DNA of 64,000 nucleotides. It comes from Phototrophicus methaneseepsis. Its GTDB lineage: Bacteria; Chloroflexota; Anaerolineae; Aggregatilineales; Phototrophicaceae. The DNA lies in the NCBI RefSeq assembly GCF_015500095.1, contig NZ_CP062983.1, positions 1,550,001 to 1,614,000 of the forward strand, given 5' to 3'. A program made the translations under genes and the position numbers. A model generated the notes under the pieces. That model saw nothing but the letters and a program-made list of their open reading frames with translations, was not told the origin of the DNA and made no database searches. Of this stretch, positions 56,298 through 62,785 are shown piece after piece; position 1 is the stretch's first letter; each line of letters starts with the position of its first letter.

Positions 56298-57649
56298 TGG
56301 GGTTCGCCTGTCGGCAGGATGCATTGTAGATCGCAGTTGAGGTCCGTATTTGCGCCGCACACATCGCACACAGCATCATCTGCTGGTACTTGTAAGCCGA
56401 ATAATTCTGAAACTGCATGTGCGTAGCCGTGCCCGTTGCCCGCGACAGCCTGCCCCCGCAGCCGCACAGTCGGCTCGTGCAGCAATTTATTCACGATGCG
56501 GTGCGCCATGCGATTGACCACATGCGAGGTGTGATCATCGACGTTTTGCAGCTTATTCAACGCCTGGTTGACTTCCAGCTCAGCGACTTCGTTTGCCCAT
56601 TGGCGCAGATTCTGAATGATAGGCGTGACTTCTCGCCCGTGGTACCACTCCATGAAGCTGTTTTGCTCTGTCTCGATGATGGCTTCGACCTCCGGTACGG
56701 CGGTTTCTCGCTGGGCGGTGTTCGCATCGACAATCGAATGCAGATCGTCAATATCGTAGCGCTCAACGCCCTCTAATTGGGAAACAGCCACATCGACATC
56801 GCGCGGGACGGCGATATCGACGAAGAGCAGCGGGCGACCGTTACGCTTGGGCAGATCATGGGCGAGGTTGTTGGCGTAAATCAGGATGTGTGGCGCACCT
56901 GTCGCCGTGATGACGGCATCGGCCCAGGTGAGTGCTTCTGTCAGTTGATGCCAGTTGAAAGTTTGCCCGCCGAATCCTTCTGCCAGGGTCTCTGCTCGGC
57001 TGCTGGTACGGTTGAAGAACGCGAATTGCGTCACACCGTGCTTACTGAGCGCTTTTGCTGCCAAGAGGGCCATTTCGCCAGCGCCGACCACCAGCACTTT
57101 GGGGTTTTTCGCAGCGGATTTTTCCAGGACCATGAGCGCCCCGGCGTGGCTGACTGATGTTGTAAAACGAGCAATGCTCGTATCCGTACGAGCGCGCTTG
57201 CCAGCATGGATCGCCTGGGCGAATAAGTGATTCAGAAGGGGGCCAGTCAGCCCCGCACTGCGTGCATCATCGAAGGCCTGCCCCACCTGCCCCAGAATTT
57301 GCGGCTCGCCCAGGATCATGGAATCTAGCCCGGAGGCCACGCGCATGAGATGTTGTACGGCGTCATCTTCTTCCAGTTGATAGAGATGAGGCTGTAAATC
57401 CGCGATGGGGATGTCCTGCAATGCCGCCAGGAAGCGGCCCACATGCTGCCAGCCCTGCGTTCGGTTGTGTACCACAGCATAGACTTCAAGCCGGTTACAG
57501 GTGGATAAAATTACGGCTTCATGGATTGGTACCTGTGGTGAGCCGAGCGTCTTTAGGGCCAGTTCCATCGATACACCTGTCAGCGCGAGTTTTTCGCGCA
57601 GGGCGACGGGGGCCGTGCGATGGTTAAGGCCAACGAGGATGATTGTCAC
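56294..57649 (-). CDS. hemA: Glutamyl-tRNA reductase with a cysteine-rich tail
   Basis: 451 residues. N-terminal GLNHRTAPVALREK, catalytic C51 in ILSTCNRLEVYAV, NADPH-binding VLVVGAGEMALLAAKAL, and a C-terminal helical dimerisation domain. The last 26 residues add C428, C431, C439 and C443 (C-x2-C-x7-C-x3-C), a metal-site-like cluster that I do not know from standard GluTR. It reduces glutamyl-tRNA to glutamate semialdehyde, the committed step of the pathway, and is a natural control point. Preceded by a 17-bp direct repeat. Confidence 0.95.
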   Translation of the reverse strand: MTIILVGLNHRTAPVALREKLALTGVSMELALKTLGSPQVPIHEAVILSTCNRLEVYAVVHNRTQGWQHVGRFLAALQDIPIADLQPHLYQLEEDDAVQHLMRVASGLDSMILGEPQILGQVGQAFDDARSAGLTGPLLNHLFAQAIHAGKRARTDTSIARFTTSVSHAGALMVLEKSAAKNPKVLVVGAGEMALLAAKALSKHGVTQFAFFNRTSSRAETLAEGFGGQTFNWHQLTEALTWADAVITATGAPHILIYANNLAHDLPKRNGRPLLFVDIAVPRDVDVAVSQLEGVERYDIDDLHSIVDANTAQRETAVPEVEAIIETEQNSFMEWYHGREVTPIIQNLRQWANEVAELEVNQALNKLQNVDDHTSHVVNRMAHRIVNKLLHEPTVRLRGQAVAGNGHGYAHAVSELFGLQVPADDAVCDVCGANTDLNCDLQCILPTGEPQ

Positions 57650-57676
57650 AATTACAGTCCCACTCTTGTCGTTGCC

Positions 57677-57710
57677 AACGTGTGATTTACAAAAACGTGT
57701 GATTCACAAA
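57677..57710. repeat. 17-bp tandem direct repeat before hemA
   Basis: AACGTGTGATTTACAAA and AACGTGTGATTCACAAA, head to tail with one mismatch, 28 to 61 bp upstream of the hemA start. Candidate operator for the committed step of haem synthesis. Confidence 0.85.
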
Positions 57711-57735
57711 AATTTCAGTGTGTATAGATCGTCAC

Positions 57736-58821
57736 TTAAGAATTCGCCTCTGCATGAACCTTGGGGCGTGATCCTTTTAAGCAGCAATCCAATGGGCAGA
57801 TATCATGGTTTGGCCCGCAATTGCCGAGCGCCCGCCTGACTGGGTTTTCCGTCATGCGCTCCAGAATCAGCTCCCGTATCATGCTAATGAACTTGGGATG
57901 TGTGCCGACTGTTGCCACGCGGACAAGCTTCATCCCAATTTCTTCAGCCACAGCCATGGCTTCCGTATCCAGGTCGAACAGCACTTCCATATGGTCTGAA
58001 ATGAAGCCTATCGGGACCATGACCACGTTCTCGATGCCCTCACTCGCCTTGATCTCACGGAGATAGTCGCAAATGTCTGGCTCCAACCAGGGCATTTGTG
58101 GCGGGCCACTGCGGCTCTGGTAGACGAGGCTGTAGCTATCACGGCCTACACCTTGCGCCACGAGGCGGCTCGCTTCGTGGAGTTGTGCTTCGTAATCGCT
58201 GTTCTTCGCCATGCCCAACGGCACACTGTGCGCTGTAAAGACCAACCGTACAGAATCGCGCACATCCGGGGCGAATTGTTCCAGAGCTTCTTGTGTGTGT
58301 TCGATCACTGGCTCAATGAAGCCAGGGTGGTTATAGAAGGTGCGCAGCTTATCCAGGACCGGGGCCCCTTCGACAGCTTCTGACGCTTCGATAAGGTCTT
58401 CACGGTATTGGCGGCAGCCGCTGTAACTGCTGATAGCCGACGTCACAAAGGTGATGGCTCGTTTCACGCCATCATCGCGCATCTGGCGCAGGGTATCTTC
58501 AATATAAGGGTGCCAGTTGCGGTTGCCATAGTAGATAGGCAGGTCTGGCCCATGTTCTTTGAGTTCAGCTTCCAGAGCGGCAATGAGGGCGAGGTTCTGC
58601 TCATTGATGGGGCTGACGCCACCAAATTGGTAATAATGCTCGCCGACTTCTGCCAGTCGCTCACGCGGGATGCCGCGCCCACGAGTGACATTCTCCAGAA
58701 AAGGCACCACATCATCAGGGCCATCCGGCCCGCCAAAGGACATAATCAGCACAGCGTCATAGTCATGGGCCGCTTGATCGAACTTAGGCGCGTCGGCGCT
58801 GGTTGCACCGTAGATTGTCAT
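57736..58821 (-). CDS. hemH: Ferrochelatase with [2Fe-2S]-type cysteines
   Basis: 361 residues from ATG 58821 (GAGG eight bases upstream); an upstream ATG at 58878 lacks a site. Active-site H198 (FTAHSVPLGM) and E279 (ISDHMEVLFD). Cysteines C136 (SYSGCRQYRED), C335, C342 and C346/C347 (NCGPNHDICPLDCC) match the arrangement that carries a [2Fe-2S] cluster in actinobacterial-type enzymes. With chdC next to it, it most likely inserts iron into coproporphyrin III (CpfC role). It sits 86 bp before hemA. Confidence 0.94.
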   Translation of the reverse strand: MTIYGATSADAPKFDQAAHDYDAVLIMSFGGPDGPDDVVPFLENVTRGRGIPRERLAEVGEHYYQFGGVSPINEQNLALIAALEAELKEHGPDLPIYYGNRNWHPYIEDTLRQMRDDGVKRAITFVTSAISSYSGCRQYREDLIEASEAVEGAPVLDKLRTFYNHPGFIEPVIEHTQEALEQFAPDVRDSVRLVFTAHSVPLGMAKNSDYEAQLHEASRLVAQGVGRDSYSLVYQSRSGPPQMPWLEPDICDYLREIKASEGIENVVMVPIGFISDHMEVLFDLDTEAMAVAEEIGMKLVRVATVGTHPKFISMIRELILERMTENPVRRALGNCGPNHDICPLDCCLKGSRPKVHAEANS

Positions 58822-58987
58822 ATTTGTTTCCTCATTTGCTACAGGTGTGCGTTCACAGCATAGATCGCTGGCGCGCACAACCTTCCGTAGATCGTTGCCA
58901 GATAGCGATGCTCAAACACGAGAAAGCGCAGGATATAGGGACATGCCGCCCCTCTACAAAAGCCCGCTGCTTGAGTGTCAACGCCTC

Positions 58988-60112
58988 CTAGTAAGTAACG
59001 GTCGTGCCAACGTAAATGACGCCGTTACGGACTTCAACAGCATAGGTATCAACGGGCTTGTTCACGACGCCATCAATGGCTTGCCCGGTGCGCAGGTCGA
59101 ATTTGCCATAGTGCCATGGGCACGTCACACTGCATTCGACCGGGTCCACAACGCCTTCGCTGAGCGGCCCTCGTGCGTGTGAGCAGCGATTGTTGAGTGC
59201 ATACAGCGTCCCTTCCACATTGAAGACGCCGACCATCTTGCCTTCCAGGAAGATGGTCTTGCTCTCGCCTGGGCCGAGTTCATCCAATGGGCAGACTTCC
59301 ATCCAGACATCTTCGGATACCCCAGGCGTAACTTCCTGGGCGATGGCTGGACCGCCGAGCGCGTCCAGGGCCTCGTCAAGGCGCATGTTGATGCACGTAA
59401 AGAGGGGCGTGTCTTGCAGAGTGTACATGCTCACCGTGGATTCCCTCAGTTCTTGCACCAGGTCCAGGAAGTCCGACGGTTCATCTGTTTCAAAAGCGAG
59501 GATGAACTCATAGTCATCCAGGCCAAAGCTGTAAGTTGTGTTCAGCCGGACTGCCGGGTATTTGCGACCAATTGCGATGTGCTCGTCCATCATGCCCTGG
59601 CGCGCATACTGCGAAAGCTGGTACCACTCGCGCGTTTTGATGAAAGGATACACGAATAGATACTTCGCTTCTGTGGGGTCGATGATGAGGCGCTCTTCGT
59701 CGTCTTCGTTGCCATCTGGCGTGCGGATTTCGTAAAGGGAGCGCTTCGTCTGGGAAAAGTAAGAGTAGGCCATGGTCAGGTAAGCGCCCATGCGCGTGCG
59801 CATCACCGCGCTGGCTAATTCCCGGAACGGCACCGGGCTTTTTGCGATCTGCCATAATAGGATTTCTGCATCGGCACGTGTGCCCATTAAGCTGTATGGG
59901 CGCAGCAGCATGCGCCGGTTAAAGGACCGAACAACGTCCAATAACTCTTGCTTATGCTCAGCTTGTTCTGGCTCAGGTAAGCGCCGCCAACTCGGGTCAA
60001 CTTTGTAAAAAGCAAAGCGTACGTACTGCCGTTTGGATAAACGTTCGGCACGTTCCTGCATTTTTGCTTGCGTTTCCGGCGATGGGGGACTTTGTGGAAT
60101 TCTCGGACGCAT
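58988..60112 (-). CDS. chdC: Coproheme decarboxylase fused to a Rieske [2Fe-2S] domain
   Basis: 374 residues. Residues about 25-250 are a ChdC/HemQ fold: Y155 in VYPFIKTREWYQL (catalytic tyrosine region), H178 in MMDEHIAIGRKYPAVR (proximal haem ligand by position) and SFGLDDYEFILAFE. Residues about 265-374 are a Rieske ferredoxin domain with C310-x-H312 and C331-x2-H334 (CSHARGP, CPWHYGKFDLRTG). The two are in one unbroken frame. ChdC converts iron-coproporphyrin III to haem b with peroxide; the Rieske part may supply or take electrons. First gene of the leftward haem cluster, divergent from the cys operon. Confidence 0.92.
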   Translation of the reverse strand: MRPRIPQSPPSPETQAKMQERAERLSKRQYVRFAFYKVDPSWRRLPEPEQAEHKQELLDVVRSFNRRMLLRPYSLMGTRADAEILLWQIAKSPVPFRELASAVMRTRMGAYLTMAYSYFSQTKRSLYEIRTPDGNEDDEERLIIDPTEAKYLFVYPFIKTREWYQLSQYARQGMMDEHIAIGRKYPAVRLNTTYSFGLDDYEFILAFETDEPSDFLDLVQELRESTVSMYTLQDTPLFTCINMRLDEALDALGGPAIAQEVTPGVSEDVWMEVCPLDELGPGESKTIFLEGKMVGVFNVEGTLYALNNRCSHARGPLSEGVVDPVECSVTCPWHYGKFDLRTGQAIDGVVNKPVDTYAVEVRNGVIYVGTTVTY

Positions 60113-60332
60113 GGTCGTTATTAGCTCTCAAAATATACAAAAATCTACATAAATATAGGAATTTTTAGAGTCTTTTGCAACCGTAAAAGCATGAGAACTC
60201 GGTGCATATCGTCTTTATTTTTGCGGATATTCACAAAATGTCTTTATGTTTCTTATTTATCCTCTGATAGAGACGTTTCTACAGGGCGGTATGTTCAAAA
60301 TGAACTGAGGCTAAACAATTTTTACCAATCGC

Positions 60333-60359
60333 TTGACACGCTTTCCCATCAGTGATAAT
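60333..60359 (+). promoter_or_regulatory. Promoter of the cys/sirohaem operon
   Basis: Perfect TTGACA (60333-60338); GATAAT at 60354-60359 gives a 15-bp spacer, or TAATCT at 60356 a 17-bp spacer. The region 60113-60332 upstream shows nothing else recognisable and must hold the chdC promoter. Confidence 0.6.
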
Positions 60360-60407
60360 CTCCTTCCATATATAAGGTAAATTTATCTATCGCATAAGGG
60401 ACAGGTA

Positions 60408-60503
60408 ATGTCTGTTGAGCGGCAATTCACAGCAAATATAAAATCGAATACCACGATGATGTGTTGTATTTGCTGTAGCGACGCTTGCCACGGGCACGTT
60501 TGA
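60408..60503 (+). CDS. Cysteine-rich leader peptide (31 residues)
   Basis: ATG at 60408 with AAGGGA seven bases upstream, stop TGA at 60501. The first 16 residues are ordinary (M-S-V-E-R-Q-F...), followed by M-M-C-C-I-C-C-S-D-A-C-H-G-H-V: five cysteines within nine codons (60462-60488). A perfect intrinsic terminator follows 33 bases after the stop, and cysH comes after that. This is the layout of a transcription-attenuation leader: ribosome stalling on cysteine codons when cysteine is short would alter folding and let transcription reach cysH. Translation and regulation are inferred; the sequence layout is seen directly. Confidence 0.72.
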   Translation: MSVERQFTANIKSNTTMMCCICCSDACHGHV

Positions 60504-60536
60504 GTTTGTGTATCTTCCCTGATTGGTAGACATAAC

Positions 60537-60568
60537 AAGCTCCGGCCCGCGCCGGAGCTTTTGTTTTT
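60537..60568 (+). terminator. Attenuator-type intrinsic terminator before cysH
   Basis: Perfect 10-bp stem AAGCTCCGGC / GCCGGAGCTT, four-base loop CCGC, then TTGTTTTT. It lies inside the cysH leader, about 100 bp before the cysH start. A weaker GC-poor hairpin with a T-rich tail follows at 60595-60619. CGGGC in the leader coding region (60491-60495) can pair with GCCCG (60545-60549) in this stem, a possible antiterminator. Confidence 0.9.
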
Positions 60569-60667
60569 CCGGGCTTCTGTTTTTTGAGGGAGCGCCTATT
60601 TTCTAAGGCTTTTGTTTTTCTGGTTAAGTTTTGTTTTATCATATAGCAGACCACATGTGAGGCTATC

Positions 60668-61357
60668 GTGATACCCGAATACACCGATGTCGAAATAAGT
60701 ACGTTGCAGCAGCAGCTCGATGCCGAACATCCGCAGGAAATTCTACGTTGGGCCGTCGAAACCTACGGTGATAAGCTCGTCGTCGTAACCAGCTTCCAGA
60801 TCACGGGTATCGTGACGCTGCACATGCTCAAGCAGATCACAAATAACATCAACGTCCTCACATTAGATACAGGCCTGCTCTTTCCTGAGACAAACCAACT
60901 CATTGAAACGGTCGAAGCGCGTCTTGGTATCAACGTTCAGCGCATCCGCCCACAGCAATCACTGACCGAACAGGCTCGCCAGTATGGTGGCCCCTTGTGG
61001 GAATCCAACCCGGATCAATGCTGCCATCTGCGTAAGCGTATCCCCCTGGATAGCGCACTTGCCGGCTATGATGCCTGGATAACGGGCTTACGGCGCGATC
61101 AATCCGCCACCCGTGCCAACGTCCCCGTTGTGGATTGGGACCCTCGGCATAAGCTGTATAAGCTTTGCCCCTTCGCCACCTGGACTGAAGATATGGTATG
61201 GACTTACGTCAATGCCTATGACCTGCCGTATAACGCCCTGCATGATCGTGGTTACGATAGCATTGGCTGCTATACCTGCACGCTGGCCGCGGAAGGCCGC
61301 GAAGGCCGCTGGGCCAACTTCAATAAGACGGAATGCGGTATCCACTACGCTCGCTAG
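60668..61357 (+). CDS. cysH: Adenylyl-sulfate reductase (CysH family, Fe-S type)
   Basis: 229 residues from GTG 60668 (GAGG upstream). Substrate loop VVTSFQITG, then C118-C119 (DQCCHLRKR) and C201/C204 (GCYTCT), the four cysteines of the [4Fe-4S] APS-reductase class, WITGLRRDQSATRA, and the catalytic C223 in TECGIH. It reduces activated sulfate to sulfite with thioredoxin electrons. First structural gene behind the leader; its product would need sirohaem-dependent sulfite reductase, in line with the sirohaem genes downstream. Confidence 0.94.
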   Translation: MIPEYTDVEISTLQQQLDAEHPQEILRWAVETYGDKLVVVTSFQITGIVTLHMLKQITNNINVLTLDTGLLFPETNQLIETVEARLGINVQRIRPQQSLTEQARQYGGPLWESNPDQCCHLRKRIPLDSALAGYDAWITGLRRDQSATRANVPVVDWDPRHKLYKLCPFATWTEDMVWTYVNAYDLPYNALHDRGYDSIGCYTCTLAAEGREGRWANFNKTECGIHYAR

Positions 61358-61495
61358 GCCTGGGTGATCGCTTTTCAAGATCGTTTTTGAGCTTGTTTTC
61401 ACCGATCATCAATCAGCATCACGAACGAAGCATCACAGAAGTATCACAAATAAAATCATCGCAATAATCAGCTATCGCAATAGGAGTGCGTCTCA

Positions 61496-62059
61496 ATGTC
61501 GCAGTACGAAGGGTATACATTGTGGTTAACGGGCTTATCCGGTGCGGGTAAGACCACTATCGCTAAAGCGCTAGAAGCGCGCCTGAAAGAAGCCGGTTAT
61601 CTCATCGAGCGGCTTGATGGCGATGTGGTGCGTCAATCGCTGACGCGGGACCTGGGTTTTAGCAAAGAAGACCGCGACAAAAATATTGAGCGCGTCACCT
61701 TTGTGGCGAAACTGCTCTCGCGTAATGGTGTCGGTGTGATTTCGTCCTTTATTTCACCGTATCAGGCGACCCGTGACGAAGTCCGCCAGGAGACGACCAA
61801 TTTTATCGAGGTCTTCGTCCATGCGCCGTTAGAAGTCTGTGCGGAGCGCGATGTAAAGGGCCTCTACGCTAAGGCCTTCGCTGGCGAAATCCCTAACTTT
61901 ACGGGCGTCTCGGACCCTTACGAAGCGCCGGAAAATCCAGAACTGGTCGTCAATACGCACCTTGAAACCGTGGACGAGAGTGTGGATAAGATCATCACCT
62001 ATCTGGTGCAACGCGGCTTTATCTCATCGCTGCCTGCACGGACAGAAGCGCTGGCATAG
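61496..62059 (+). CDS. cysC: Adenylyl-sulfate kinase
   Basis: 187 residues. Walker A GLSGAGKTT at residues 14-22, then LDGDVVRQSLTRDLGFSKEDRDKNIERV and ISPYQATRDEVR, family hallmarks. It phosphorylates APS to PAPS. AGGAG eight bases before the ATG. The neighbour cysH carries the Fe-S cysteines typical of direct APS reduction, so PAPS may be an alternative reductase substrate or be used for sulfonation. Confidence 0.95.
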   Translation: MSQYEGYTLWLTGLSGAGKTTIAKALEARLKEAGYLIERLDGDVVRQSLTRDLGFSKEDRDKNIERVTFVAKLLSRNGVGVISSFISPYQATRDEVRQETTNFIEVFVHAPLEVCAERDVKGLYAKAFAGEIPNFTGVSDPYEAPENPELVVNTHLETVDESVDKIITYLVQRGFISSLPARTEALA

Positions 62060-62104
62060 GGCTGTAAGCTGGGTGTACGCTATATATAAGGAACCTGTCA
62101 TCTC

Positions 62105-62785
62105 GTGAATTCGCTCCCCCTGTCTCAGGCGTCACCCTATCTGGTGGCCCTCAATATGGTGCATAAGGCTGTCGTCATCGTCGGCGGTGGTGTCGTTGCC
62201 AGCCGCAAAATAGGCGCGCTGCTGGCGAGCGGTGCACGCGTGACGGTCATCAGCCCGATGGTAACGGAAGCGATTCGCACACAGGCGGCACAGTCGAACT
62301 TGCAATGGATCGCGGCCACCTATGAGCCGGGGTTGCTTGCAGCCTATCAGCCTGTGCTGGTGATCGCTGCGACGGACGACAGCGCTATCAATCAACAGGT
62401 GCGTGACGAAGCGCGCCAACTCGGCGCATGGGTGAATGATGTCTCAGCGCCGGATGAAGCCGACTTCGCCAATATGGCCGTCATCGACCGGGCACCGCTC
62501 CAGATTGGCATTAGCAGCGGCGGCGCATCGCCCGCGCTGCTGCGCTGGCTCAAGCAGCAGTTAACACATATTGTCGACGTGCCTCTGGGCCAGCTTGCAA
62601 GCTGGATGCAGGCATTACGTGGCGTCACCGCCAATTCCGTCACGGAACAGGCCGAGCGCCAACGCCTCTATGATGAGATTCTCGCTTCGGATGTATTGTC
62701 GCTGCTGCGTGACGATCAGCCAGAAGCGGCCCGGCAGCGTTTTGAGCAGATCGTGCAGGCGCATTTGCCACGGGAGCGCTCATGA
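62105..62785 (+). CDS. Precorrin-2 dehydrogenase / sirohydrochlorin ferrochelatase-like
   Basis: 226 residues from GTG 62105 (AAGGAAC upstream). Rossmann motif VVIVGGGVVASRKIGALLASGARVTVISP, VIAATDDSAINQQVRDEA and the family segment FANMAVIDRAPLQIGISSGGASPALLRWLKQQL. This is the CysG N-terminal/Met8 type, oxidising precorrin-2 to sirohydrochlorin on the way to sirohaem. It has no methyltransferase domain. ATGA overlap with the CbiX gene. Confidence 0.93.
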   Translation: MNSLPLSQASPYLVALNMVHKAVVIVGGGVVASRKIGALLASGARVTVISPMVTEAIRTQAAQSNLQWIAATYEPGLLAAYQPVLVIAATDDSAINQQVRDEARQLGAWVNDVSAPDEADFANMAVIDRAPLQIGISSGGASPALLRWLKQQLTHIVDVPLGQLASWMQALRGVTANSVTEQAERQRLYDEILASDVLSLLRDDQPEAARQRFEQIVQAHLPRERS

